Part shown: positions 17,578-27,141 of the stretch, piece after piece
How positions within the stretch are numbered: the first letter of the stretch is position 1
How the letters are laid out: each line of letters begins with the position of its first letter
Source of the DNA: Marivivens donghaensis
GTDB lineage: Bacteria; Pseudomonadota; Alphaproteobacteria; Rhodobacterales; Rhodobacteraceae
Reading direction: 5' to 3'
NCBI RefSeq assembly: GCF_023541015.1
Contig: NZ_JALNPR010000002.1
Coordinates: forward strand, 186,001 to 250,000
Length of the DNA stretch: 64,000 nucleotides
Position numbers and translations under genes: made by a program
The notes under the pieces: generated by a model
What the model saw: only the letters and a program-made list of their open reading frames with translations
The model's database searches: none
Told to the model about the DNA's origin: nothing

Positions 17578-18566
17578 ACGTTCTCTGGCTTCAGGCGTCG
17601 GGCTGCGGTGGCTGCACGATGTCGCTCCTCTGCGCTGAAAACCCGAATGTGTTCGATCTATTGGGTGGCGCGGGCATCAGCTTTATCTGGCACCCTGCCC
17701 TCTCTGTCGCCTCTGGCGACGAGGTGCGCCGCCTCTTGGCGCAGGTTGGAGCGGAGGAGATCCCGCTCGATATCCTCTGCATTGAGGGCGCCATCGCACG
17801 TGGTCCGCGCAACACAGGGCGGTATCAAATGCTATCGGGCACAGGCCGTAGCATGATGGACTGGGTCCAATCGCTCGCCCCTCTCGCGCGGCATGTGATC
17901 GCCGTGGGTAGCTGTGCGGCCTTTGGTGGCGTGACGACTGCAGGCGGGAACCCGTCGGATGCGGTCGGGTTGCAGTTCGATGGCACGCATGCGGGCGGCA
18001 TCCTTCCGTCGGGCTTTGTCGGCAAAGGTGGCCTGCCCGTGATCAATATCTCAGGCTGCCCTATGCATCCGGACTGGGTGACTGAGACGTTGTTGATGCT
18101 GGCCGATGACGCGCTCACGCCTGCTGATCTAGACAGCTATGCGCGGCCAAGGTTCTTTGCCGATCACCTTGTCCACCATGGCTGCACAAAGAACGAATTC
18201 TACGAATACAAAGCCTCGGCCAAGGAACTCAGCCAGATCGGCTGCATGATGGAGCATTTGGGCTGCATTGGCACCCAAGCCGTCGGTGACTGCAACATCC
18301 GTCCGTGGAACGGAGCTGGATCGTGCACGCGCGGGGGCTATCCCTGCATCGCCTGCACCGCGCCCGAATTCGAAGAACCCCGCCACAGCTTTACCGAGAC
18401 GCCAAAGATCGCGGGCATTCCCGTTGGCCTCCCGTCCGACATGCCCAAGGCGTGGTTCATGGCGCTGGCCTCTCTGTCCAAGGCCGCAACACCAGACAGG
18501 ATTGGCACCAACGCGACAAGCGACCGCGTGACCATCCCACCCACCATCAGGACGCCCAAGAAATGA
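17574..18566 (+). CDS. hupU: H2-sensing regulatory hydrogenase small subunit HupU
   Basis: 330 residues. It is a [NiFe]-hydrogenase small subunit without the twin-arginine signal, so it stays in the cytoplasm. The Fe-S ligands are visible: ASGCGGCTMSLLC for the proximal cluster, VGSCAAFGG, NISGCPMHP, then HHGCTKNEFYEY, MEHLGCIGTQ and C-rich TRGGYPCIACT segments. The simple CGGC proximal motif contrasts with the CTCC of HupS. The protein pairs with HupV and signals to HupT. Confidence 0.94.
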   Translation: MNVLWLQASGCGGCTMSLLCAENPNVFDLLGGAGISFIWHPALSVASGDEVRRLLAQVGAEEIPLDILCIEGAIARGPRNTGRYQMLSGTGRSMMDWVQSLAPLARHVIAVGSCAAFGGVTTAGGNPSDAVGLQFDGTHAGGILPSGFVGKGGLPVINISGCPMHPDWVTETLLMLADDALTPADLDSYARPRFFADHLVHHGCTKNEFYEYKASAKELSQIGCMMEHLGCIGTQAVGDCNIRPWNGAGSCTRGGYPCIACTAPEFEEPRHSFTETPKIAGIPVGLPSDMPKAWFMALASLSKAATPDRIGTNATSDRVTIPPTIRTPKK

Positions 18567-19990
18567 CAGACCGCAGCCTGATCGTCGGCCCGTTTAACCG
18601 CGTCGAAGGGGACCTCGAAATTCGTTTGGACGTGCGGGACGGTGCTGTCGCTGCGGCCTACACGAACTCGCCCCTGTTCCGTGGGTTTGAAATGATGCTC
18701 TTGGGCAAAGACCCACGCGATGCGCTGACGATCACGCCACGGATTTGCGGGATTTGTTCGATCAGCCAATCGGCGGCGGCGGCCTTAGCCCTCGCCGATG
18801 CGTCAGGGGCTGTGATGCCAGCCCAAGGGATGCTGATCGCCGCGATCTTACATGCGGTTGAAAACCTCGCCGATCATGTGACGCACTTTAACCTCTTTTA
18901 CATGCCCGACTTTGCCCGCCCCGTGTATAGCGCCGAACCTTGGCATGATCAGGCGGTCGCACGGTTCACCGCAATGGAAGGCTCAGCCGCCCGCGATGCC
19001 GTGACCGCGCGGGCAGAGCTTTTGCACATCGTCGGGCTATTGGGTGGGAAGTGGCCCCATACGCTCGCCATCCAGCCCGCTGGCGTGACAAAGACGCCGA
19101 CCACATCGGATAAGGTGCGCATCCAGACCGCGCTGCGGAGCTTCCGGCGTCATCTGGAAACGACGCTCTTTGGTGCCCCTGTCGAAACCTTTGCCGCGCT
19201 GAGCCGTAAGGACGACCTGCTGAATTGGACCACAGGGGATGCTGGCCTTTTTATCAGGATCGCGCAGGCGGTTGGGCTGGATGATATGGGCTACGGTCCG
19301 GGGCGGTTCATGTCCTTTGGCGCCTACCCACTGCCAGATCGTCGGGCGTTCAAGGCGGGCGTTTGGAATGGCACCCTTAGCCCCGTCGACACCACACAGA
19401 TCACCGAAGACCTCAGCCACGCATGGATGCTTGGCGATACGGCGCATCCCCGCGATAGCACAACCGAACCAGACGAGGATATGCGCGACACGGCGTATAG
19501 CTGGTGCAAGGCCCCACGTCTAAACGGCCAAACCGTTGAAACAGGTGCGTTGGCGCGACAGATTATCGACGCGAACCCATTGGCCCGTGATCTGGCAGCG
19601 CACCCCTCGGCCTTTGCCCGTGTCGCAGGGCGACTGATCGAGATCGCCCGCACGCAAATGCTTCTCGAAGATTTGGCGGCTCAGATCGACCCCAAGGATC
19701 GGTTTATGGGGCACTGGGACATGCCCGCCTCAGGCACAGGCGAAGGTCTGGTTGAGGCAGCACGTGGTGCCTTGGGCCATTGGGTGAACTTCGACGGCGG
19801 GAAGATCACAGGCTACCAGATCATCGCGCCGACCACGTGGAACTTTAGCCCACGTGATCAGGAAGGGAACGCTGGTCCTGTCGAGGCCGCCTTGGTCGGT
19901 GCGCCTGTCCGCGACGGCGAAGAAACCCCGATCGCGGTCCAACACATCGTCCGTAGTTTCGATCCCTGCATGGTTTGCACGGTGCATTGA
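18563..19990 (+). CDS. hupV: H2-sensing regulatory hydrogenase large subunit HupV
   Basis: 475 residues, starting at the ATGA overlap with hupU. The nickel ligands are RICGICSIS near the N-terminus and DPCMVCTVH at the C-terminus. The protein stops right after that histidine, so it lacks the C-terminal extension that HupL carries. It therefore needs no HupD-type protease, as is known for regulatory hydrogenases (HupV/HoxC). The hypF start overlaps its stop (TGATG). Confidence 0.94.
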   Translation: MTDRSLIVGPFNRVEGDLEIRLDVRDGAVAAAYTNSPLFRGFEMMLLGKDPRDALTITPRICGICSISQSAAAALALADASGAVMPAQGMLIAAILHAVENLADHVTHFNLFYMPDFARPVYSAEPWHDQAVARFTAMEGSAARDAVTARAELLHIVGLLGGKWPHTLAIQPAGVTKTPTTSDKVRIQTALRSFRRHLETTLFGAPVETFAALSRKDDLLNWTTGDAGLFIRIAQAVGLDDMGYGPGRFMSFGAYPLPDRRAFKAGVWNGTLSPVDTTQITEDLSHAWMLGDTAHPRDSTTEPDEDMRDTAYSWCKAPRLNGQTVETGALARQIIDANPLARDLAAHPSAFARVAGRLIEIARTQMLLEDLAAQIDPKDRFMGHWDMPASGTGEGLVEAARGALGHWVNFDGGKITGYQIIAPTTWNFSPRDQEGNAGPVEAALVGAPVRDGEETPIAVQHIVRSFDPCMVCTVH

Positions 19991-22185
19991 TGGGCTGGCG
20001 CATCCGTGTCCGCGGGCAGGTCCAAGGCGTCGGATTTCGCCCCCACATTTGGCAACTCGCCCAACGGTTCGGCCTGAACGGCGAAGTCCTGAACGACGCT
20101 GAGGGTGTTCTGATCCTCTGCGACACCGCCCCTGACGAATTCATCACTGCGATCACCGCAGAAAAGCCGCCCCTGTCCCGCATCGATCAGGTCGAAGTCA
20201 CTGAGGCGGACTATGATGCGCCCATAGGCTTTACCATCGCGGCCAGTGGGGCAAAGGGCGCAGAGACCCGCGTCACCCCCGATGCCGCCACCTGTCCCGC
20301 GTGCTGTGACGAAATCCACGGGGACGGTCGCAGGGCGGGATACGCCTTTACCAACTGCACGCACTGCGGGCCGCGTTTCACCATTCTGAACGCGCTGCCC
20401 TACGACCGCGCCCAGACCACGATGGCACCCTTTACCATGTGCCCCGACTGCGCCGCCGAATATGCAGACCCCGCTGACCGTCGGTTTCACGCGCAACCCA
20501 TCGCCTGCCCTATTTGCGGCCCGCGTATCTGGGCAGAGCCCGATGGTGACGCGATCCCAGCCACGGCGGAGCGTATCTTGGCTGGGCAGATCGTAGCGAT
20601 CAAAGGGCTGGGTGGGTTCCACCTCTGTTGTGACGCCACGAACCCCACCGCGATCGATACCCTACGCACGCGGAAACACCGTCCGACAAAGCCTTTGGCG
20701 CTGATGGCGACGCTCGACACCATTCACCGTTACGCTCGTGTCACCGACGCCGACCTCGCGCTTTTGACCGACCCTGCTGCACCGATTGTTCTGCTGCCCA
20801 AGGCCGACGCCCTGCCTGACACCCTCGCCCCGCAGCAAAACCAACTGGGCTGGATGCTGCCCTACACGCCGCTTCATCATCTGTTGATCGAGGCCGTGGG
20901 CCGACCGCTGGTGATGACCTCGGGCAACCTCTCGGGCGAACCGCAGGTGATCGGCAATGATGAGGCCCGCGAAAAGCTGAGCCGCTTTGCCGATGCGTTC
21001 TTGATGCATGATCGCGACATTGCCCGCCGACTGGACGACAGCGTGGAACGCGCCACTCCACCGATGATTTTGCGCCGTGCGCGGGGCCGTGTGCCTAGCA
21101 CGATCCCGTTGCCAGAAGGGTTTGAGGACGCGCCGCAAGTCCTCGCGCTTGGGGGGCAGATGAAAGGCGCAATTTGTCTGACGAAGAACAGAGAGGCCCT
21201 GCTCGGACATCACCTCGGTGACCTAGACGATGTCTTATGTGCAGAGGAATTCGAGAAAGCCGTCACGGACTATTCCGCCCTGTTCGACCACAAACCGACC
21301 GTTGTCGCCGTCGATGCCCACCCTAGGTATCGTGCGACGCGCTACGGGCAAACGCTCGGACTGCCCGTGGTCGAGGCTTGGCACCACCATGCCCACCTCG
21401 CGTCCTGCCTCGCTGAAAACGGCTGGCCGCTGTCGGGTGGGCCCGCGGCGGGGATCATATTGGACGGCACGGGATTGGGGCCTGATGGCACGCTGTGGGG
21501 GGGCGAGGTTCTCCTCGGTGATTATCGCGCGGCCACGCGGGTGGGTGGCCTTACCCCTGCCCCGCTGGCTGGTGGTGATCGGGCCGCCCGCGAACCTTGG
21601 CGCAACGCGATGGCCCGACTGGATCAGGCAGGGCTGAGCGATTGGGCCGATGAACTGTTCCCCGACGCCCCCCGCGACATCCTCCGCCACGCTGTCTCCA
21701 AAGGACTGAACGCCCCAATGTCGTCGAGCGCAGGACGGCTCTTTGACGCTGTCGCTGCGGTTGTGGGCCTCTGCCCGATGGCGCAAAGTTACGAGGGCGA
21801 GGCGGCGATGGCCTTAGAAGCCTTAGTCGACCCCACAATCGACGGGGCCTATGCGTTCGGTGTTGAGAACGGCCAGATCGATCCCTCACCGATCTGGGGT
21901 CAAATCCATGACGACCTGCGCCGCGGCGCGCCCCACTCTCAGATCGCCACCCACTTCCACCGCGGCCTCGCAAATGCCTTTGCCGATGTCGCCCGTGACC
22001 TGTTTGAACAGGGTAATGTCGAGGCAGTCGCGCTCTCTGGTGGATGCTATCAAAACGTTGCGCTTTTCACGATGACCAAGGCACGGCTGGAGGGCATTCC
22101 CACCCTCGTCCATCGTGAGATTCCCGCCAACGATGGGGGACTCGCCTTGGGTCAGGCGATGATCGCAGCAGCGCAAAGCATCTGA
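19990..22185 (+). CDS. hypF: Carbamoyltransferase HypF
   Basis: 731 residues. It makes the thiocarboxamide on HypE that becomes the CN ligands of the NiFe site. Domains in order: acylphosphatase (RVRGQVQGVGFRPHIWQLA), two zinc fingers (CPACCDEIH...CTHCG and CPDCAAEY...CPICG), a YrdC-like nucleotide domain (AIKGLGGFHLCCDA), and a Kae1-like domain with the AWHHHAHLASC metal site and SGGCYQN. Full length and intact. Confidence 0.95.
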   Translation: MGWRIRVRGQVQGVGFRPHIWQLAQRFGLNGEVLNDAEGVLILCDTAPDEFITAITAEKPPLSRIDQVEVTEADYDAPIGFTIAASGAKGAETRVTPDAATCPACCDEIHGDGRRAGYAFTNCTHCGPRFTILNALPYDRAQTTMAPFTMCPDCAAEYADPADRRFHAQPIACPICGPRIWAEPDGDAIPATAERILAGQIVAIKGLGGFHLCCDATNPTAIDTLRTRKHRPTKPLALMATLDTIHRYARVTDADLALLTDPAAPIVLLPKADALPDTLAPQQNQLGWMLPYTPLHHLLIEAVGRPLVMTSGNLSGEPQVIGNDEAREKLSRFADAFLMHDRDIARRLDDSVERATPPMILRRARGRVPSTIPLPEGFEDAPQVLALGGQMKGAICLTKNREALLGHHLGDLDDVLCAEEFEKAVTDYSALFDHKPTVVAVDAHPRYRATRYGQTLGLPVVEAWHHHAHLASCLAENGWPLSGGPAAGIILDGTGLGPDGTLWGGEVLLGDYRAATRVGGLTPAPLAGGDRAAREPWRNAMARLDQAGLSDWADELFPDAPRDILRHAVSKGLNAPMSSSAGRLFDAVAAVVGLCPMAQSYEGEAAMALEALVDPTIDGAYAFGVENGQIDPSPIWGQIHDDLRRGAPHSQIATHFHRGLANAFADVARDLFEQGNVEAVALSGGCYQNVALFTMTKARLEGIPTLVHREIPANDGGLALGQAMIAAAQSI

Positions 22186-22389
22186 CCACATATACGATTA
22201 GGCGGTTATCGCCATACCGGACGCGATCGCAGAGAAATCACACTAACCACATGAAATGAATGCAGTATTCCACTGTATGCGAATTTTGCACTCACTGCCT
22301 ACCTTCTGACCCTGATCCACCCGATCCTAAACGGACAATGCCCGAATTGCGTCTTTCGCACGGGCCAGAATTCAAAGAGGGAGGGTCAT
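22186..22389 (+). promoter_or_regulatory. hupS promoter region with an imperfect dyad
   Basis: 204 bases between hypF and hupS. A dyad tgcagt-attcc-actgta lies at 22261-22277 (5 of 6 bases match in the arms). I found no perfect TTG-N5-CAA HupR-type site here, nor a sigma-54 -24/-12 pair. The hupS ribosome binding site gagggaggg lies at the 3' end. Confidence 0.4.
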
Positions 22390-23478
22390 TTGTCGCAAAT
22401 CGAAACCTTTTATGAAGTGATGCGGAAGCAGGGGATCACCCGCCGCTCCTTTATGAAATATTGCTCGCTGACGGCCTCGGCACTTGGCCTTGGTCCGTCG
22501 TTCGTGCCGCAGATCGCGCACGCCATGGAAACCAAACCGCGCACGCCTGTGATCTGGGTCAATGGCCTAGAGTGCACCTGCTGTTCGGAATCCTTTATCC
22601 GTGGCGCGCACCCGCTGGCCAAAGACGTCGTTCTGTCGATGATCTCTCTCGACTATTCGGAAACGCTGATGGCTGCCGCAGGCCACCACGCCGAAGCCGC
22701 GTTGGAAGAAACGATTGAGAAATACAAAGGCAACTACATCCTCGCCGTTGAGGGCAACCCGCCCCTGAACGAGGACGGTATGTTCTGCATCGTCGGCGGC
22801 AAGCCCTTCGTCGAGCAGTTGAAACATGCAGCCCAACACGCGAAAGCGGTTATCTCTTGGGGTGCTTGCGCGTCCTACGGCTGTGTTCAGGCGGCAAAAC
22901 CTAACCCGACGCAGGCCACACCCGTTCACAAGGTGATCACCGACAAACCGATCATCAAGGTTCCGGGCTGTCCGCCCATCGCCGAAGTCATGACGGGCGT
23001 CATCACCTATATGCTGACCTTCGACCGTCTGCCCGAGCTCGACCGCCAAGGTCGTCCGGCGATGTTCTACGGCCAGCGTATCCACGACAAATGCTACCGC
23101 CGTCCGCATTTTGATGCGGGTCAGTTCGTCGAACATTGGGACGATGACAACGCACGCAAGGGCTTCTGCCTTTACAAGATGGGCTGCAAAGGCCCGACCA
23201 CCTACAACGCCTGTTCGACCGTGCGTTGGAACGAAGGTGTCTCGTTCCCGATCCAATCGGGTCACGGCTGTATCGGTTGTTCCGAGGATGGGTTCTGGGA
23301 TCAGGGCTCGTTCTACAACCGCGTCACCGATCTGACCCAGTTCGGGATCGAAGCCAACGCAGACAAAATCGGCATGACCGCCGCTGGCGTTGTTGGCGCG
23401 GGCGTTGCGGCCCATGCGGCCGTATCCGCGCTCAAGGCCGCGCAGCGCAAGACTCAAGACAAGAAAGAGGAGGCATAA
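22390..23478 (+). CDS. hupS: Uptake [NiFe]-hydrogenase small subunit, O2-tolerant type
   Basis: 362 residues from a TTG start with GAGGG close upstream. A twin-arginine signal ([19 protein letters not shown]) exports it with HupL. The proximal cluster ligands are C62, C64, C65, C160, C165 and C194. The extra cysteines C64 and C165 are those that form the [4Fe-3S] cluster of O2-tolerant enzymes such as Ralstonia MBH. Medial and distal cluster ligands follow ([33 protein letters not shown]). A C-terminal hydrophobic helix ([17 protein letters not shown]) anchors it to the membrane and HupC. Confidence 0.97.
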   Translation: MSQIETFYEVMRKQGITRRSFMKYCSLTASALGLGPSFVPQIAHAMETKPRTPVIWVNGLECTCCSESFIRGAHPLAKDVVLSMISLDYSETLMAAAGHHAEAALEETIEKYKGNYILAVEGNPPLNEDGMFCIVGGKPFVEQLKHAAQHAKAVISWGACASYGCVQAAKPNPTQATPVHKVITDKPIIKVPGCPPIAEVMTGVITYMLTFDRLPELDRQGRPAMFYGQRIHDKCYRRPHFDAGQFVEHWDDDNARKGFCLYKMGCKGPTTYNACSTVRWNEGVSFPIQSGHGCIGCSEDGFWDQGSFYNRVTDLTQFGIEANADKIGMTAAGVVGAGVAAHAAVSALKAAQRKTQDKKEEA

Positions 23479-23481
23479 GCC

Positions 23482-25272
23482 ATGGTCACCACCCCTAACG
23501 GCTTTGACCTCGACACATCGGGCAAACGTATCGTCGTCGACCCTGTGACCCGCATCGAAGGCCACATGCGCTGCGAAGTGAACGTGGACGACGAAGGCAT
23601 CATCCGCAACGCGGTTTCCACAGGCACCATGTGGCGCGGTCTAGAAGTGATCCTCAAGGGTCGCGACCCGCGTGATGCTTGGGCGTTCACCGAACGGATT
23701 TGCGGCGTCTGCACAGGCACCCACGCGCTGACCTCGGTCCGTGCGGTAGAGGACGCGCTGGGGATCACCATCCCTGACAACGCGAACTCCATTCGTAACA
23801 TCATGCAGTTGAACCTGCAGATCCACGACCACATCGTGCACTTCTACCACCTGCACGCGCTGGACTGGGTGAACCCTGTCAATGCTCTGCGAGCTGACCC
23901 CAAGGCGACCTCGGAACTGCAACAGATGGTGTCGCCGAACCACCCGCTGTCGAGCCCAGGCTATTTCCGCGATGTTCAGAACCGTCTCAAACAATTCGTG
24001 GAATCTGGTCAGCTCGGCATCTTTAAGAACGGCTATTGGGACAACCCTGCCTATAAACTGCCGCCCGAAGCAGACCTTATGGCAACCACCCACTACCTCG
24101 AAGCGCTCGACCTGCAAAAAGAAATCGTGAAAATTCACACGATCTTTGGCGGTAAGAACCCGCACCCGAACTGGCTCGTTGGTGGTGTTCCGTGCCCGAT
24201 CAACGTCCACTCGACGGGCGCTGTCGGCGCGATCAACATGGAACGTCTGAACCTCGTGTCGTCGATCATCGACAAGTGCATCGAGTTCAACAAAAACGTT
24301 TACCTGCCTGACGTTGTTGCCATCGGTGGCTTCTACAAAAACTGGCTCTACGGTGGCGGTCTGTCGTCGCAAGCCTGTCTTGCCTATGGTGACATCCCAG
24401 AGCATCCGAACGATTTCTCTGCGGATCAGCTTCACCTGCCGCGCGGCGCGATCATCAATGGCGACCTGTCGGTCGTTCATGATGTAGACGTGCGCGACCC
24501 AGAACAGGTTCAGGAATTCGTTGACCACTCGTGGTACGAATACGCAGAACCGGGCATGGGTCTTCATCCATGGGATGGCGTAACTGAGCCGAAATACGAA
24601 CTCGGCCCGAACGCCAAAGGCACACGCACCAACATCCAAGAACTCGACGAAGCTGCGAAATATTCGTGGATCAAAGCGCCGCGTTGGAAAGGTCACGCGA
24701 TGGAAGTTGGCCCGCTGGCCCGCTACGTCGTCGGCTACGCCAAAGGCCATGAGGACATCAAAAACCAAGTTGATGGCCTGCTGCGCACGATGGACCTGCC
24801 GCTGCCTGCGATCTTCTCGACCCTTGGCCGTACCGCTGCGCGGGCGCTGGAGTCGGAATACTGTGGCCGCTTGCAGAAGCACTTCTTCGACAAACTCGTC
24901 ACCAATATCAAAAACGGCGACGAAAGCACTGCGAACGTGGCGAAATGGGACCCGTCGACATGGCCCAAAGAAGCCATGGGCGTTGGCATGACCGAAGCAC
25001 CACGTGGTGCGCTGGGTCACTGGATCAAAGTCAAAGATGGTCGCATCGAAAACTACCAGTGCGTTGTTCCAACCACTTGGAACGGTTCGCCGCGTGACAC
25101 CCAAGGCAACATCGGCGCCTTTGAGGCCGCTCTGATGAACACCAAAATGGAACGTCCCGAAGAGCCAGTCGAAATCCTGCGCACTCTGCACAGCTTTGAC
25201 CCATGTCTTGCGTGTTCGACCCACGTTATGTCGCCCGATGGTGAGGAACTCACCACCGTCAAAGTCCGCTAA
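23482..25272 (+). CDS. hupL: Uptake [NiFe]-hydrogenase large subunit
   Basis: 596 residues. It carries the NiFe active site that splits H2. N-terminal [12 protein letters not shown] and [12 protein letters not shown] supply the first Cys pair. C-terminal DPCLACSTH supplies the second, followed by a 15-residue tail ([15 protein letters not shown]) that HupD must remove after nickel insertion. It starts 3 bases after hupS and is exported with it by the Tat system. Confidence 0.98.
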   Translation: MVTTPNGFDLDTSGKRIVVDPVTRIEGHMRCEVNVDDEGIIRNAVSTGTMWRGLEVILKGRDPRDAWAFTERICGVCTGTHALTSVRAVEDALGITIPDNANSIRNIMQLNLQIHDHIVHFYHLHALDWVNPVNALRADPKATSELQQMVSPNHPLSSPGYFRDVQNRLKQFVESGQLGIFKNGYWDNPAYKLPPEADLMATTHYLEALDLQKEIVKIHTIFGGKNPHPNWLVGGVPCPINVHSTGAVGAINMERLNLVSSIIDKCIEFNKNVYLPDVVAIGGFYKNWLYGGGLSSQACLAYGDIPEHPNDFSADQLHLPRGAIINGDLSVVHDVDVRDPEQVQEFVDHSWYEYAEPGMGLHPWDGVTEPKYELGPNAKGTRTNIQELDEAAKYSWIKAPRWKGHAMEVGPLARYVVGYAKGHEDIKNQVDGLLRTMDLPLPAIFSTLGRTAARALESEYCGRLQKHFFDKLVTNIKNGDESTANVAKWDPSTWPKEAMGVGMTEAPRGALGHWIKVKDGRIENYQCVVPTTWNGSPRDTQGNIGAFEAALMNTKMERPEEPVEILRTLHSFDPCLACSTHVMSPDGEELTTVKVR

Positions 25273-25287
25273 AGGGAGGATCGGACA

Positions 25288-25470
25288 ATGAAAAAACTCG
25301 CGACTGCACTTCTCACCCTGAGTGCCACCACAGCGGTGGCGCATACGGGCCACGATGCCGCACTTGGCGACGGTATCGCGCATTGGACCCTGTCGCCCCT
25401 TCACGGGCTGGGTGTGATTGCATTGGCTGCGGTTCTCTACGGTGTTCGCTCCTACCTTCGGAAGGAGTGA
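25288..25470 (+). CDS. Small membrane protein between hupL and hupC, HupE-N-terminus-like
   Basis: 60 residues with a strong GGGAGG site 8 bases upstream. An N-terminal signal peptide (MKKLATALLTLSATTAVA) precedes a histidine-bearing segment AHTGHDAALGDGIAHWTLSPLHGLG, then one membrane helix (VIALAAVLYGV) and a basic end. The mature start HTGH and the later SPLHGL resemble the beginning of HupE/UreJ permeases, but the remaining HupE helices are missing. It is not part of the published R. capsulatus gene order as I know it. It lies 15 bases after hupL and 3 before hupC, so it is made with the enzyme. A subunit or assembly role at the membrane is inference. Confidence 0.75.
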   Translation: MKKLATALLTLSATTAVAHTGHDAALGDGIAHWTLSPLHGLGVIALAAVLYGVRSYLRKE

Positions 25471-25473
25471 TCC

Positions 25474-26250
25474 ATGGCTGATCAGTCAATTCACACACCA
25501 AACATGGAGGTCGAACCTCTGGAAGCGTCCCGCCTGACGGGGGACGCAACCGCGCAGGACATCGACAGCATCCGCCGCAGAACATCGGTCTTTGTCTACG
25601 AATGGCCTGTGCGTCTGTGGCACTGGGTCAATGCGCTCTGCATCATGGTTCTGATCGGAACAGGCTGGTTTATCGCCTCGCCCCTGCCTACCATGACCTT
25701 TGCTGAGGCCACCCATCAGTTCGTCATGGGCTACATCCGCTTTGGCCACTTTGCCGCCGCGCAAATCCTAACGGTCGGGTTCTTTGCCCGCATCTATTGG
25801 GCATTTGTCGGCAACCACCACGCAAAGCAATTGTTCTACGTTCCCATCCTGAACAAACGCTGGTGGAAAGAGGTCGTGTTCGAACTCAAATGGTATCTCT
25901 TCCTCGAAGCAGAGCCAAAGAAGTACGTCGGCCACAACCCTCTGGCACAGATCGCCATGTTCTTTTTCATGACGCTCGGGATCACGTTCATGATCCTGAC
26001 AGGCTGGGCGCTCTACGCAGAAGGTGCGCAGGCGGGTTCACTCTCGCACAACCTGATGGGCTGGTTGATCGGTTGGGTCGGGAACACACAGATCCTGCAT
26101 TCGGTCCACCATTTGGGCATGTGGTTCATCGTGATCTTCATGATCATCCACATCTACGCCGCAATCCGCGAAGACATCCTGTCGCGTCAGTCGATGGTCT
26201 CCACCATGATCTCTGGCACGCGGACCTTCAAAGACGACCGTCCAGAATAA
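25474..26250 (+). CDS. hupC: Ni/Fe-hydrogenase b-type cytochrome subunit
   Basis: 258 residues. It is a di-haem membrane cytochrome b that takes electrons from HupS to the quinone pool. VYEWPVRLWHWVNALCIMVLIGTGWFI is the family signature. Histidine ligands are visible in WHWVN, YIRFGHF, and the late SVHHLGMWFIVIFMIIHIYAA. Four membrane helices. It is followed by a strong terminator, so hupSL-small ORF-hupC is one unit. Confidence 0.96.
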   Translation: MADQSIHTPNMEVEPLEASRLTGDATAQDIDSIRRRTSVFVYEWPVRLWHWVNALCIMVLIGTGWFIASPLPTMTFAEATHQFVMGYIRFGHFAAAQILTVGFFARIYWAFVGNHHAKQLFYVPILNKRWWKEVVFELKWYLFLEAEPKKYVGHNPLAQIAMFFFMTLGITFMILTGWALYAEGAQAGSLSHNLMGWLIGWVGNTQILHSVHHLGMWFIVIFMIIHIYAAIREDILSRQSMVSTMISGTRTFKDDRPE

Positions 26251-26269
26251 TCCCATCCTTATTCAGGAC

Positions 26270-26300
26270 AAAAAACGGGCGCTTCGGCGCCCGTTTTTTT
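26270..26300 (+). terminator. Terminator after hupC
   Basis: A 13-bp stem aaaaaacgggcgc / gcgcccgtttttt with a TTCG tetraloop and a T-run. It is strong in either direction and ends the structural hydrogenase operon. Confidence 0.92.
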
Positions 26301-26529
26301 GTGAATATTTCATTTCCAAATATACATATGTTCGATAATTTACTTTTCACTATGCTGCAGCATAGCATCCTACGGCATACAGAAATTTAACAATAAAACA
26401 GTTACTTAAAACGAAATATCCGAGAATGTCTTTTCTCTCACCGCCGCAAATTGAAAGCATTACTCTCACTTAGGCGAACAGTCGGTAACCATGATTCCGG
26501 CTAGAGGGGACATCATCAGGGAGGGTTGG
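26301..26529 (+). promoter_or_regulatory. hupD promoter region with a perfect 16-base palindrome
   Basis: 229 AT-rich bases between the hupC terminator and hupD. CTATGCTGCAGCATAG at 26350-26365 is a perfect palindrome and a good candidate for a regulator site. The region must contain the promoter for the long hupD-to-hypE run, because the terminator cuts it off from hupS. No classical FNR or sigma-54 motif was seen. Confidence 0.5.
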
Positions 26530-27141
26530 ATGGCACAACGTGTGCTCATTCTAGGCATCGGTAACGTTCTGTGGGCCGACGAAGGCTTTGGCGTCCGCTG
26601 CGTCGAACGTATGGCAGATCAGTGGGCCTTTCCTGACAACGTGCGCCTCTTGGATGGCGGCACGCAAGGCCTCTACCTTTTGCCCTTCCTCGAGGAAGCC
26701 GACGTTCTGATCGTCTTTGATGCGGTCGATTACGGCCTCGAACCCGGCACGATGAAGATCGTCGAAGGCGACGAAGTTCCCGCCTTTATGGGCGCGAAAA
26801 AAATGTCGCTGCACCAGACGGGTTTTCAGGATGTAATCGCGACCGCGCGGTTGATGGGCTACTGCCCGCCCGACCTTTTGCTGATCGGTTGCCAACCCGA
26901 AGAACTAGAGGACTACGGCGGCGGGCTCCGCGACATTGTTGCCGCACAGATCGAACCCGCGATCAGAGTGGCGCTCGATAAGCTCGCCAAACTGCAGATC
27001 GTTCCGACCCGTGGCGAAGGCGACAAATCGCTCCTCGCGGATAAATCCATCCTGCGTTCCGCCTATGAAGATGGCCGCCCGTCCGAGGACGAAGCCTATC
27101 GCTATGGCGACGAACGCTTCCTCCCTGCGGAGGTCGAATAA
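26530..27141 (+). CDS. hupD: Hydrogenase maturation endopeptidase HupD
   Basis: 203 residues. It cleaves the C-terminal tail of HupL once nickel is in place. VLILGIGNVLWADEGFGVRCVERM contains the nickel-binding glutamate, VFDAVDYGLEPG the aspartate, and LHQTGFQDVI the histidine of this protease family. The ATG at 26530 is preceded by GGAGGG. An upstream in-frame ATG (26491) gives a non-conserved extension. Confidence 0.94.
   Translation: MAQRVLILGIGNVLWADEGFGVRCVERMADQWAFPDNVRLLDGGTQGLYLLPFLEEADVLIVFDAVDYGLEPGTMKIVEGDEVPAFMGAKKMSLHQTGFQDVIATARLMGYCPPDLLLIGCQPEELEDYGGGLRDIVAAQIEPAIRVALDKLAKLQIVPTRGEGDKSLLADKSILRSAYEDGRPSEDEAYRYGDERFLPAEVE

Noticed and set aside
22186-22389. Sigma-54 or HupR consensus site before hupS
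   Set aside because: No TGGCAC-N5-TTGC and no TTG-N5-CAA match was found. This agrees with a HupR that lacks the sigma-54 contact loop, but leaves the true site unplaced.
23641-25404. A 587-codon frame antisense to hupL
   Set aside because: Low-complexity mirror of hupL codons; hupL itself has all the active-site motifs on the other strand.
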